DNA from: Pelecanus crispus
Taxonomy: Eukaryota > Chordata > Aves > Pelecaniformes > Pelecanidae
Reading direction: 5' to 3'
Assembly: GCF_030463565.1 (NCBI RefSeq)
Contig: NC_134643.1
Span: 78,055,721 to 78,119,720, forward strand
Length of the DNA stretch: 64,000 bases
Each line of letters starts with the position of its first letter. The stretch's first letter is position 1. Positions 27,658 through 41,100 of the stretch are shown here, piece after piece. The notes under the pieces were generated by a model, which searched no databases, was not told the origin of the DNA, and worked only from the letters and a program-made list of their open reading frames with translations. Both the position numbers and the translations under genes were made by a program.

Positions 27658-28133
27658 TGGGAGCAAGCTGTAGGGTTGGTTCAGTGCTAAGGGCTGCTCT
27701 GACTTCCACTGGCTTCACTTCACGCTCTGATCTCTAGAGTTTCAATGCCATGGAGTGCTTGGTTGGGATTTTTGGAGGTTGCGGTAGTGAGAGGAAGCCT
27801 TGCAAGGCATCGTTCGCCTTCTTTGTTTTGTGTTATACATGTGTGATCAGCTGGGAAGGTCAAGGGCAGGCACAGGCCAACCATGTAATGTAGAAATACT
27901 GAGAGATAATGTTGCTGGGAATTATGTGGAATAAACAAGCTCATTTCCTCTTTGTACATCAGTTGTCATCCTTTAATCTCTTGCTATTGGCTTTTTTTAA
28001 TGCTGTTATGTATGTCATCCACTGTGCTTCCTGTATCCTGTGTCACTTGATGATAAACTTTTATAAGATACCACTGTTAAGTCGCCTCAGACTTTGTAGT
28101 GATTAATTAAATTCTTTATTTCTTTCTTTTCAG

Positions 28134-28209
28134 TTTCAGAAGTTTGTATGGATCAGTGGTACTTGCTCAAGAGTGACAGTGGAAATCAGCATTAAGTCTG
28201 CTCCTCTGG
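28134..28209 (+). other. Candidate 76-nt exon, possibly a 5'UTR exon upstream of PPFIBP1
   Basis: A strong pyrimidine tract and AG (tttatttctttcttttcag, ending 28133) is followed 76 nt later by a consensus donor (CTGG|GTGAGT, GT at 28210). On the + strand it lies upstream of the PPFIBP1 start, where 5'UTR exons are expected. If exonic in a UTR it would carry a 15-codon upstream ORF (ATG 28148, TAA 28193). One frame is open throughout (FQKFVWISGT...). I cannot tie it to a known transcript, and splice-like pairs occur by chance in 64 kb. Confidence 0.33.
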
Positions 28210-31200
28210 GTGAGTGATCTAATCCACCGCATTGCTGATGTCTAATATCTACAGATCTGCTGTTTTTTTCCTTGATACCTTACACAACAGCTCCTTTAGG
28301 CTTTTATTTCAAAAGTCATTAAAATTATGCTATATACAGCTTCCAGCAGGATTTGTACAAGAATGTCATGCTGCTTCTGCTTCTATAGACATTAATTTAT
28401 TTGGTATCTTTTAAAGGATAGCTATCACTTAACACAGTCTGAACCGCTGTTTAGATTCAGGGAGACTTTCCACATTTTAAAGACAGTGGCTTTGGAGTTA
28501 ACATATGGACTGTGGCAGGGTAATGGAGTATATTTTGATTATCCAAGAAATAAAACTGAAATGACCACTGGAGCTGTTCTATGGCATACGATGGGCTCAA
28601 GCAGTGCCAGTGCTCCAGTACAAGGCCCATGGGACTTGCCATGCCTGCGTGATGCAGCTGCACTGTGCATGTGCAGTTAGTCTGACTTGGCAGGTCTATG
28701 GCAACGTGCAGAGAAACTGCTAAGAGCTTTCACGTTCATGGGGCAAGTTTATGTGAAAATGCACTCAACAAAATAGACTATCTGTTGCATTATCCCTTGG
28801 AAATGGCCCAGTTTAGTTGACTTCAAGGAGCAGCATTTTGCATTCGGTCTAGACTGATTTGATCCAAGTAGCCTAGTGCATGTCAGAGCTGGCAGTGCTG
28901 TCTTGGGAATGGTTATCCCTCATCTACTTTGTTTGGGATATTACAGTATGGTCTAGCATGATTTAGCATCCTAAATTCCAGCTGGCTCTTCATGTGGAGA
29001 GCTGGGTCAAGTTGCTGCATCTGCAATTTGGCCATGCACCCAGGAGCTGGGATGTGCTTGCCCCATAACACCACTGCTGAAGTCCCAGCTGCTTGCTGGG
29101 TCTCTCCTTCTGACTCATGTGGTTGCTCTGTTTCATACTCTGTACAAACGCTTGCCAAGACCCACGTCTACTAGTATGCTGCATCGTTTGGCTTGGCTTG
29201 CTGCCCTCCAACTGCTCTCGTCTCTAAACCCCTCACCCTTGTATTATCACTGGCTGAGGAGCGTGGTATGTGCTTGTACTGGCCTCTCTGAGGTGGTGTG
29301 TGTTAGCCCAGCAGAGAAGCAAGCATACCTCCCTTCCTGTGATACATCTGCATAAAGCTCTGGCACTTACTTGTTCACCTGTCCAGGACCCCTGAAAGTG
29401 TACCAATGTCAGCTGTCAGCTTCTGTCCCACAGCTGTACTGGGCTTCTTCTCGACTGCTGTCTTCGTGCTTCATAAGGCTGTCTCGCCACTCCAGCTGGG
29501 ACTTGTTGCCTTTTTGCCTATACTTTCTGTGGCGAATGGGCCGGATCCCCCTCCCGTTTCCCCATACACATGCAGCTGCTGCCCGCACACCCTGATGTTC
29601 CCTGCGCCACCCTGGGACCAGCTGAGATGGTCAGCGGTGGCTGCCATTCCTCACAATGTTTAAAAGCCTGTGACCCAAGAGAGCGCCTGCCTTGCGTGCA
29701 CAGGTTTGCTAGCACAGATGTTGGGCTTTGGAGAGGACAGCAAGCACCTACTCTGCTGTGCGGGACTGATGGTGTGCTGCCACCAAGGGCTCAGGGCTCT
29801 CCTGGCTTTGGTCATTGCTGCTCCCTGGTGCTGTCCTGCATCCCTAGCCGCGCTGCAGGCCCGCAGTACACGAGGACTGGTGTCTCATTTGAAACATTAT
29901 TTCCCTTCTCTTTCTCCCTTTCCCTCTCCATAGCCTTTAGAGTGCCGCTTCTTGGATCTCCAACCCTTCCCATGAGTAAATTACTGTGTGTGAGCTCCTT
30001 CTGGGATTGACAGGCTGCCTGGGGTCTCACACTGGACCTGGAAAGAAGTGGGTGGTGTTCCCTGTTTGTCAGGAGCCCTAAACTCCAGTGCCAAATGCTT
30101 TTATTCCCTGGGGTTTTGATCAGAGGTCTGCTGGCTCCAGGAGAGGTTATCACCTATTGTCTCCCATCCTGGTCACATTTCTTCAGTTTTATTGCTGTTT
30201 ATCAGACTTGCTGGAATTACACTCCAGCTGGCCCTGCACTTTACAGCCATGATCGACTCAAATCCAGCTAAAAACATTGTTGAAAGTCCGATGTTGGCTG
30301 GCAGCCGTGTTCTGCTGGACGCATGTTTGGAGACTTTCAATCTGCTGGCACCACCATACAAATGTCTTGCCTTCGCTGGAAGTCTCTACCTCTTCACTCT
30401 CCAGATGCTGTGCTGGTTTCCCTTCCCCAAGAGCAGCAGAAGTTTTGGGATCTAAATCTGCTTTGTTTTCCCTGTCACTTGTGCTGTTACTCCTAGGAAG
30501 GGGTCTGTGTCCGTGTCCGTTCTATGCTGTAGTAGCAGGTGCTCAGTCCTTTCTCTGTTCCCGTAGCTCTGGTACCAGCGTGTTTCTGGTATTTGGAGGC
30601 ACACTGTTCAAGTCAGGCCCGTTGCCCTCAGCAATTGGTTGAGAAAGCTGGAGCTGATTTCTCCGGCTGCTGCTTTCTCTCACCATTAAACAAACAAATA
30701 AGAGCCTCTCCTAGGAAGATGGCAAGAAATCCCCGTGCCTGACTCAGCATTGACAGGAGCAGTGGGCTGTGTTTCAGGCTGCTGTCTGCTTCTCCCAGCC
30801 AGGAGGAAGAACATGGGCTTTCTCCTTGTGTTGCCCCATGTTAAGCCCAGATGTCTGAGCTCCAGTCTCGCCACACAGAATATGCTGATGTGTTTCGTGT
30901 GGAGTTTCGGTGCCTCTGCCTGCTGCCTCTATTTAGCCATAGAAGCATGGATTCCCATCCCGTTGTTCCCTCCCTAGCAAGCACCGTGTTAAGCACGGTG
31001 CTGACAGTCCCAACTGTGGCCAACAGTGAGGCAGTGTGTATAAATAATACAGAAAAGCTAAATAAGGCTTTTAAAATAAGCCTTAGCAGAGAGATGCTTT
31101 AGCCTGGTGCCGTGAAGATACAGAAACCTGGCTATGTCTGTGTAGCCTGATCCAATCATACTTCTTGTGGCTGCTGCTCTTTCCTAGCAAAATCTGCACA

Positions 31201-32339
31201 GGTTTTCAGGTACCTCTTCACCTTGCTCCACTAGTTCTTGGGAGTGCTTTGAGTTAAAGTCTGCACTCAGTGGCGGCAGATTGTCTGAGTGTCCAAAGCT
31301 GAGATGGAGCGTGCACATGCAGTACTGAAGTAGCACATCTCCAGTCCACCCTGTTACAGTGCCTGCATGCAAAAGGCAAAAATTGGTATTTGTTGGGTTT
31401 GGTTTTTTTTTTTTTTCTCCCTTGTCACATTGCGTATGGGAGGGAAAGAAGTACAAGGCTACTTCTGTGTACATCTCATTATTGCATTTATTAGCACTTG
31501 ATGACTTGTCCTGCAGGGTCTAGCCCACACACAGCTTCTCTTGGGCTTTTAATAGTTGTGCTAAACTGAAATGTGCTCAAAATAGTAATAATTTAAATCT
31601 TTCCCCAGAGCCTGTGACTGGTGTGTGTGTTGCTGCAGGGTGTAACCCTGCCTGTGGTTGGGGCGTGGGGGTGCCCAGGCCACCCCCAGTCCCATTCCTG
31701 CCTGGCTGCTGGAGCAGAGGGGTTGTGGCTTGCGTGCCGGGGCAGGCATAGGGCAGAGGCAGGGAGCTGACACTGCCGCGGCTTCAGGATGCGTAGGGCA
31801 GGGGTATTGCCTTCGTGTTGACATGTTAACCGAGACTGCTGCACAGCAAAGGGTCCACTGCAAGGTAAAATTCCTCATTTGTAGGAAATGTGGTGCCTTC
31901 CCCTTGCTTAGACCTACCTCTGCCATAACCCAGTATGTTGTCAGAGCAGTATTAGGGCATTAAATGACATGGGGATACTGATGAAAGGCCAGTTTTGACC
32001 TGACTGGCTGCTGGGTTTGGTAAGAGTTAAAACCGCAGATCTATTTATTTATTTTTGACTTAACATTTCTCTTGTGTGTATGACACCTCCTGTCCCATGT
32101 AAGCCCATCAGCTGAGCAACAATCCTTGGACTGGAGAGGATGGGGAAGGAGAGTGCCACCCTGGCAGGCGTTGGTGGGGATGGAAGGAGGGAGGATTTTT
32201 CTGGTGTTTTTTTTTTTTCCTCCCGCTCTTCTGAGAGGCAATGTTGCTGCTTGCAGAAAGCAGTATGTTATTACGCTCTTGCTCTTCACATTTTATGTGA
32301 TGTGGTTTGGGTAACGTTAATGTAACTTAATGTTATGCT
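28210..32339. other. Non-coding, no gene seen
   Basis: Apart from the hairpin at 30980-31002 and short homopolymers, nothing is recognisable. Confidence 0.6.
30980..31002. repeat. Perfect 9-bp inverted repeat, hairpin
   Basis: agcaccgtg - ttaag - cacggtgct: a 9-bp stem and 5-nt loop. A second small inverted repeat, acagt-ccca-actgt, follows at 31004-31017. Confidence 0.8.
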
Positions 32340-32904
32340 CACCCACAGTACTGATGATGGCTCTCTGATATACATAAATCTCTGTAGAGAGAGAGGGAGT
32401 TGTATTTATCTGTAAATAGTTAGCATACTGCCCTGTTTATCTAGCATGTGACCTCTTTGTTGCACACTGCACTTCCCTGCCTCCCTCCCATCCGGTCCTT
32501 TTTATTTAATTGACTTTCCCAGTCCTCGCAGTCACTTTATATTCATAAAACATAAATTAATCCCCCACAAAGCTTTCAAATCTAATTTAATTTCTTCCCT
32601 TACTACTTTGAGAAATTCTTTTTGCTCTCTTCAAGACTGAGAATGTACATTTTCCCTGTTTATTCAGGCAAGCTGCTTTTTGTCTGCAGAAACCTGGGCA
32701 AACGACATATTATTTTTCTTGCATTTATGACCCTGTGAGGCTTATGTATTGGGAATAATCTTTGTGAGCTGGAAGAAGATTTTCCAATCTGTTTTAAGAT
32801 GTCCCACTTTCTGAGTATTGCATCTCATTAGGAATACAGTTGGCATGGCTTTTTTCTTTCCCTATATAGCTTGGGGGAGAAAATATATCATTTCATCATC
32901 TAGT
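32340..32904. other. AT-rich, ORF-poor block; candidate conserved non-coding DNA
   Basis: This stretch has almost no CpG, several TAATTA-like homeodomain-type cores (for example ataaattaatc near 32551, ctaatttaatttc near 32583) and no ORF over about 60 codons. It abuts the MIR relic. I see no gene or young repeat. Regulatory function is only a suggestion. Confidence 0.25.
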
Positions 32905-33115
32905 AATAATGGTTGGCACTTTGCGTCTTCAAAGAACTATATGGCTATGAATGGAATAATTTCTATAACACTGTATAGTAGTTTCTAATTATTATTTGCC
33001 CTATTTTAACAGATGGGGAAAATGAATAAGAGTCAAGTGACCTTAGGCCATGAGAGGAGAAAATCAACCTGAGGTCCTGGCTCCCTGACTTATACTAGAA
33101 CAGCACCACACTTCT
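32905..33115 (-). mobile_element. MIR-like ancient CORE-SINE relic
   Basis: The + strand holds ggcactttgcgtcttcaaag, then attattatttgccctatttt and aacagatggggaaaatga, later gtcaagtgacctta and caacctgaggtcctggctcc. In order, this follows the reverse complement of the MIR consensus: the ggcactgt...gctttaca block, attattatccccattttaca, gatggggaaactgag, gttaagtgacttgccc, and the head with aacccaggtc. It is heavily diverged, as expected of an amniote-age element, of which birds keep few recognisable copies. The assignment is from memory of the consensus. Confidence 0.6.
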
Positions 33116-36100
33116 TTCTTGTTTAAACTAAAGAGGAGGGGGAAAAAAAAGGCAAGTTTGATACCCATCGACAACAAAAAGAATGGGAGAGCTGTTAATC
33201 TTTAATGATCTTGCCTAACCTTGTTAACTATTTAGTTAAGTGCATTTGGTGGTGGTGTTTTTTTGGTGTTTGTTTCGAAATACGTTGTGTAACTTACTGA
33301 TGTGGTTGTCACTTCTCAGTGTGTGGTTGGAGGTATGCAAGGAATTGTCTGGAGTTTGTAAAGGCGAAGCAGTGTGTGAATTGAGGTAGGGGTTTTGGGG
33401 AGGGTGTTGCTCACCCCTCACCAGCTGGGGAATCTCTCTGCTCCTTCCCTCCTCTTCATCCTTGAACCAGAAGCCGTGGAAACCTTTTCTGTAGTATTTG
33501 GAAGTGGTGTCCCCCCGCTCTTGTTTTCCAGCTGAGACTGAGATGGGAAAAGTGAGGCATCCTAAATGGGGACTGTGTTAAGACACAGAGTATGTAGAAA
33601 CTAATCCTCCTTCTCTCACCCACCACGTGCCATGCTAGGATTTTTTTTTTTCCCCTCGTGGGCTCTGGTGGAAGTTGTTGGCTCAGAGTGGTGTCTGGGA
33701 TTACTTCATTTGCAGAAATAATTTTATACAACTGCACAGGGCTATAGGGCTTAGTGTGGATTTACAGCTGCTTAATTAACTGACAAGACCCCCAAATGTG
33801 TTGCGTGCCATATAGAAAAGGGGAGTGCTGTAAGTAGTGAACTGTGGAATTACGAACTCTGTTACAGAGGAAGTCATGGTAATAATATTGTTGACTACTT
33901 GTTCAAAGTTAGTTACAACTTCTTTTTTCAGGAATTTTGGCTTTTTACAAAGGTGCTTTGGAGCACTGGGCGGCATTAGAACAGTTTAGTCCTCTTGGGG
34001 AGGACAGATAATCTGCTTGGTGAAAAGTGGCTTGGTGCAGAGGAGCACAGAAATCACACGAATTTCTTCATCTTTGGGAAAATCCTGTGGCTGCTGCTTG
34101 CAGGTTCTGAGAGGTTCCCTGGCTACCTTTTGGCTGGCTTTAGATGCCTTGTTTGATAAAACTTTCTGGTAAAATTCTTGCATGACTTAACACAACTATT
34201 CTGGACATGCCCTGCTAGTGAAGGCAGTGGAGAAAGCAGCTGTCTTCAGCCATGCTCTCTATCTGGGGATGCAAAACTTTGCTGAGCCTTTTTTAGGGGC
34301 TCAAGATTTAATGCCAAGATTATATTTAGCTTTCTGTTTCTGATGAGTGGGACAGATATCCTGATGCCTCAGATGAGACCTTCAGCGATGGACAGCAGGA
34401 CCACAGTATCATAGCCAGTATTTTTTTTTTTTCTTTTCCTTTGAATCTCTTGTGTAGCTGATACCTCATTTGTACGTGTGCTCCCTTCCAGCGTTTAGCA
34501 AAACTGTCCTGAGCCACGGCAGGCTCCAGTTTCATCCAGTGTTTCTCATGATACTCAAACTGCTGATCACTTGTCAGCTGACTTTTTGAGGAGTTGAATG
34601 TGGCCTTTCATGAATCCTTGCTGGGCTTGGGGTGCCATCAGGGCTGGGTTGGGACCTGGACTTTGCAGCAGTAAGTGCAGAGCAGCTGGTATGCAGGCTT
34701 TCACACTTTACACGCAAGGTGCAAGCACTTGTGGTGCTGTCTTTGTGTCTCTCCTTTGTCATCTGACAACTTCTCTCACTAGAGTTTTATTTTGGCTGCT
34801 CAGAAGAAACATCAGAGGCTCAGCGTGTGGGGAGCTGCATGTTTGCCTTGGGCTGTTTTGTTGTGTTTATTTTTCTTTATTTTTGTGTTTTGTAATTTTT
34901 TTGAGGTATTGCATCCATAAATGGTGAGTGTTTCTAAGAATGTGTTCAGGGTGAGTTGCTCAGGTCATGCTGATACCCTTACCAAGGAATTTTTTGAGAT
35001 ACTTTAGTATCTCTGTGTGTTACTTAGGTATTTGAAATTAAGAGGAGGAGGGAGCTACCTGACTATCTGGATATTTCTTCCTTCTCCTTTTCCCCCCCAA
35101 TGCAAATTCACAAAAACTCAGATAACTTCTCAGCCGTGAGAAGAATTGCATGTCCTCCTGCTCAGCAGAGCCTTCAGAGTTGGATGCTGTGCCTGGCCCC
35201 GTGTGGCGGCTGCTCCTCGGAGCACCATCGCCCCAAGATCCAACACAGTAGTCATGGGCCTGAAGAGGACTTTTCCTGCCATCACCTGTTTGTGGCTGCG
35301 GTCGTGCCAAGCACAAGAACTGAGGGCAGGGTTGTCTGGGATGGTGTTTTTTGTTTGGGGTTTTTTGTTTTGTTTTTTTTTTTTCATGCTTCCTCCTAAC
35401 TGCAAGCAGCAAAGAGAAGGGAGAAGCTGTCATGTATGACAAACCACAAACATCATGGGCACTCAAGGGAGTAGGAGAGTATCAGGAAAGGGGAAAGGGT
35501 AGTGGGAAAGGGGACATCAGCCTGAATGGAAGGAAAGAAGAAGTGGGAGATGGCAGCCAGAAGGTGATCATGGCCAGAGGGAAATAGGGGACAGGTACTG
35601 GGATGGCTACCTGAGCCAATGTGGTTCCCCATGGTGAACTTGATAACTACCCTCTCTGGTTTTATTGTTATAACTAAGAAATTCAATTCTGAAATAACAC
35701 AAGGGAACCCAGAGTATTTTTTCACTTAAGACCTTAAATTTGCAACTTCCATATTAAACCTGCCTGCCCAACAGCTCATATCCCCACAGCCTCATGTGCA
35801 AGCCTTGCATGATAGCTGGACTTCTTGTTGCCCCCTTTCTTACAGTTTTACTTGCCATAGTATGTCTGTAGTAACATGACTCTGGGATTTGGGGTGGGTT
35901 TGGGAAATGACTACGATTACTGTGACAGGTGATGATCTTTGATTGCAAAATTAAGCAGTATGAGTCAACGTTTAAGGGAAGCCACCTCAGCTACTGCTTC
36001 AGGAGGAAGCCGTGTTGTGCCGTGGGGTGCGCAGGATGCCAGCAGGCACGTGCCTTCCCTTGGGACTGGCTGGGGCATCCCTGGACTGGGAGGCAATGGC

Positions 36101-38155
36101 CCAGGTGTGAGGAATAGCTCTTGCCCAGAGGGGCTCGGACAGGGCTTCTTTTTTGCCTGGTGCATCAAACCGCTGTCAGAAGGCACTAGGAACTTTAAGG
36201 TCTTGAATGGAAAACCAGCTGTTGTCATCTTTTCAGCTCTCCTTACAACAAATTGGCTGGTTCTCCTGTTTTTAAAAGGCTGAGGTGATGCTCACCAGGT
36301 TTGACAAGTGATAACTGGGGAGCCTGGCTGTGTTCTTTTTTTGTGATGAAAGCTATAAGCTGGCCCTTTGAATTTAACAGGGCAGTAGCTTCCAGGTTGA
36401 GGTATCTGGAAAATACCAAGGAGTAGGTGACAAGGTGTGAAAGGCAGGGGCTGCTCTGAGCAGTGAGACCGCTCCAGAAACCTTCTGGGAGTGGGGACTG
36501 GGGACGGAGCAGTGCTCCGCTGGTAGCGATGGCAGCATGAGTGGTGCTGGTTACAACTAGAGATGGGCTGAAGCAGGAGCTCTGTGTCGAATCTCCCTGA
36601 GCCTTTCTGTTTGTCTAAGGGAGGCTCAGATCCATCCTGCATAAAATTGATGTCTCGGCCTGCTTATCTGCTGACCAGCCCATACACTCACTCCCAGATG
36701 TTCTCTTATCTCAAAACCGGAGATGCACCTGAAATTGTCCTTTCAGGATTTAGAAGCTTTTTTGATAAAGCTGTCTGTCTGCAAATGTTTTCAAGGACGC
36801 GTCACACTTTGAAATCATGGTATTAAAATAATTGCCTTTGAAATGAAGGGAGGGTCATGTGCCCTACATCAGAAATTCATCTTAGTGCTTATTAATCCGG
36901 TATATAAATGTCATGGCTTACATCCACAGGGTGTTTATATTGAATTTTTAGCTGTATCAGTATCTCTTACTCTTCAGAATAAATGCCATATAATCTGGTT
37001 ATGAGCAATATTCTTAATTTAGACACCAAAAATAGGACATAGACAAATCTGAGTTACTGTAAGAAAGTAGGAGAGGAAATAGCCTTGCCTCATGAGGGGA
37101 GATCAAATTGAATTGAATCATCTGGTGTTTAATGTAATGGTAGGGCCAGAGAATTCAGTCTGTTCAATTAGGATAGCACAACAATCACCATATTTTCTCT
37201 TATCTGTCTTTTTTCTGAAGACCTGATTCTCCTCTGGTGTACCTGTACTGAGGTGTGTAATGAGGGGGTAGGTTGGGAAATATGCTTTCTTGTTTTCCCT
37301 CCCCCCGAGCAGATCAGTGCACACTGATTTGAGGTCCATAAAGCAGCAGGGACTTAGGCTTATCCCCCACCACCAAACCCCAGGTTTGAGGGAGATGAAG
37401 TTGTTCCTGAGACCCACATTAAGCGGCGCTGACAAGAACAAGATGCGTATTTTGGGAGCAGAATCATCCTTGCTGTGGCAGGTGGGCATCATCTAGGACC
37501 TGGGATGTCTCAAATGCTTTCCTTGCTTAACCAAGCCAACAGTCCTACGCCTGGAGGAGATTTCTCACGCCTTTAGCAGCTGTTTATTTTAAATAATGAC
37601 AATGAAACTAATAAACATATAAGCATCAATAGCTACTAATAATATGATAAACTGATGAAACTAATATTGCAGGCTGTCCCTGCAGGTAGATGACTGAGTG
37701 GCCAGTGTTTTGCTCCTGACCATGAGTGGCAAAGGCAGTTAACTTTTAGCAAAGTTGCTGTCTGTGTGCTGGGCAGGTGTGTGAGCTTCCTCCCAGACTC
37801 CTGGTTGCTTCGGTGGAGGCTTTCCCTGGCTTGTTCCCTTCCACAGGTGCAGCCTGCTCTCCCACCCTGTGAGCTCTCTCATACGATAGAGCAGCCCTTG
37901 TTTGCCCTGATTCACTGAGTATTTTTTGTTTTGTTTTCTGTATGGAGTCAAGCTTAAGGGTCACAGTGGTTCTGTGTAACCTTAAGTAAATTTTCTCCAG
38001 AAATATCGTGGTAAATAAGTTGCTTTTCTGTGTGATGGTGGTGTCACCCCGAACCAGAGTGATCTGGAGCAAGATCAGTATTGGAAGAGAGCATGTCTTA
38101 GTTGCAGACTTGATTTGAGTGTTTTAACTTCAGCATTTCCTTGGGCCCAAACACA

Positions 38156-38174
38156 CCCCACCCCCCACCCCCCA
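38156..38174. repeat. C-rich tract
   Basis: The pattern is C4-A-C6-A-C6. It is low-complexity sequence with G-quadruplex potential on the minus strand. Confidence 0.65.
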
Positions 38175-41100
38175 TAGCTGTGCTCTGGTAGTGTCTCCAA
38201 GTGGAGAAGGAAGGAAGATTGTAGCCACAATGATCAGGATGTTTGTGGGGACTTGCTCATGTTCGGTTTGTGGCAGAGGTCACATCTGGCAGCTGATGGA
38301 CTGAAGTCAGTCAAGGTGAGGAGAGATGGTATTTTACTGTGGACCTTATAACAGAGGGCTGATATTACTGAAAGCATCCACAGGTTGCACAAAGCTGGCA
38401 GGATCTGTATTTTGAGGTCCTGTTTTGGTCACTTAGTCAAACAAGCAGCCAGTGTTAAACATGTTCCCACTACCATTGACTTCAGTGGCATTAGGAGTAT
38501 GCTTGTTGTCAAATGTGGGCTTACGCAACTTGCTGATCTCAGGCTGGGTGGGTCTTGCTGAAAAGATCCTGTGCCGATGGAGAGACTGTCTATTTCAGAC
38601 TGTGGTTCAGCTAGGTTGTCAATCCCATTTAAAGGGACCAGGTTATAAACACTGTGAAATGCTGAGCTGGTGTAAAGCCTCTTTGCTGATAAGGAGCTGT
38701 TCAAAATATTTTGAAAGTTCAACTCTGCTGTGGGACTGGGTAACCACTCCTGGCTGCACTCACAAGGCTTGGTGCCAGGGGCTTTTTGGATGGTTTGGCT
38801 GCTTGGCTTGATGCCGAGCGGTCGAGACTTGATGTGCCCTGGGCATCCTGCTGCCGGAGGTCCACCAGGCGATGGCAATGGTAAAGCAGCCAGGGTGGTT
38901 CTGCTGGGGCCACCTATCTGGGCAGTGAACAGCCATCTCCTGGCCATGTGCGGACAGAAAATAGGGTCGTACATCCCATCAGGTGCTGCAGCGTTGCTGG
39001 GAAAACTGAAACGGAGCTGATGACTGCTCTGGTGCCCTTTGTATCTGTTTTCAGCTCCCAGCATGGGATGAAAATCCACCAGGTGGGGGATGCCACTCTC
39101 TGTCACATCTCTGGCTGCCTCGGGGAGAGCCTTCTTGGCTATCAGTGTTTCAGCCCTGAAACAGTCTGGCAGTGGCAGTCTGCAGTTGACAACTTCCAAG
39201 TGCTCGCAGGAGCCTCTTTGTAGATTTGGTGCTTTTCCATCCAAGACCTTGGCACAGATTTCCATTATTGCTGCCTTGCCTTTTCCTCTCCTCCCTCTGC
39301 TTCTGATCCTTCTCAGTATGACAGTTTGCTACTGTTTATTGCTTCCCTTGCAGTTTTGGACACTTTCAGAAGTTAACACCTTTGCATCCTGTGAGTATGT
39401 AGAGTAGCTTGCCTTGCCCTCGCTTGCATATTCCTGCTCCTCTATACCCTATCTCATCATTTCATTTAGGGACCTTCTTTGCAGCTGTGCTCCTATTCAC
39501 AAGACCTCTGCCAGCTGTGCTACAGTGCTCTGGGCAGAGAATTAGGAGGAGTGATGTGCACAAACCAGCACAGACGTGGTATTGTGTGTTCTGGACAGTT
39601 TCCCCAAGCACTCGTCTGGATCAGATGTCTGGTGCCAAGGGGTTTCTTGGTGCCTGGGTGCAGCATTAAGGTTATGCTTCCATGTTCGCTGGGGAGTTGT
39701 CAGACAGTGATAATCCCCTGTCACTAAAGGTAGGGGTAGCACTGCTTCAAGCCACTGAAATAACTGCCTGTTGGGAGAATGGGAAAGAGAAGCCCCACAA
39801 CATCAGAAGAAACTATTAGTGTAGTCAGTTACGACGGCAAGAAACCATGTATGTACACCACAGATAGTAGTAATGGACTACGTCTGTCTCCTTTAATGCT
39901 TCTACTATCTGATTAGTTGTCAACATCTGTTAATTTCTGCTACCGCAAAATATGTAGACAGTTCTGAGGTTTGCATTATTAAGAGTGCGTGTTGTGTATA
40001 ATTTACAGTGTATTATGACAGCTGTAGTGAATGCCATGATCCACACCATGGAGCACTGAGATATGGCTGAGTTGCTATCTCCTGTATTATCTAGGACAAG
40101 TTTGGAGCCTTGCTGGCGTTACAATAGGAGAGGAAACATGTGTAGTCATGTTACTCTCGTTAGGCATTTGCATATGGCTCTTTGGAGCACAGCACAGCAC
40201 AAGGTTGCTGGCCTGCAGCCACATCAGCTTCTTGGGATCTTGTCAGATCTTGTAAGCAAAGGAGCTCCAGGCTGGGTCCCAGTTCATGGACAAGAAACCT
40301 CCAAGTAACAGGCTGCTGTTGCAGAGATACTGGAGATGTCCTTGTGGTGCCATATGTGTTTTGGCATGCAAGCATACTGGGTGTGTTTCTCTTTTTTTTT
40401 TATTGTTACTTAATATTTTCTTACTTCAGAAGAACACTGCATTATTGTCTAGTGTTAGTGGGAAATAACGATCATACTGTGCCCAGTTCTAAGTGATTTG
40501 AAGATGAATTGCTTGATACCTGCAGACAGGTATAGCAGTGATTATTTACGACGTACATAATGATTGCTCAGTTGCAAGTTGAATATCCATTCACACTACA
40601 TGTGGCCTTAGTAGCATTGTGGAGCTGTGCTTGAGATTCCTGGATGCTGTCTCCTCGTGGAGCGCAGGCTTTTTCCCTACTGGTGAGAAGTTCCCACGAG
40701 TGAGAAGTTTGCACAGGTAGGTGAACATGTGCTCTACTCAGGTAGGCTAACCCATTAAAATAGCCATGAAGACCAGAGTAACAGGAGTTCCAGCTCAGGT
40801 GAGCAACTTTTAACCTAAGCCTTTCAGGGCAACTGGTTTAGCTAAGCTGTTTCTTTTGCTTTAATGCCCAATTTACTTCATCTTTATTCCTGTCTTCAGT
40901 CAGGTTTTCTCTTTTGTGTTTAGCAGCTGGAATTAGGAAAATAATGTATTTTCACAGCATATCCTTTTTGTTGGCAGACTGCTGTGTAGATGTTCAAAAC
41001 TGCTATCCTTGACTAAGCTGGAAATTTCCTGCCTTGGACCACACTGCTGTAGTACCGAGAGAGCCTTGGGCCAGGCTGCTGCAGTGCGAGGTGTTGTGTG

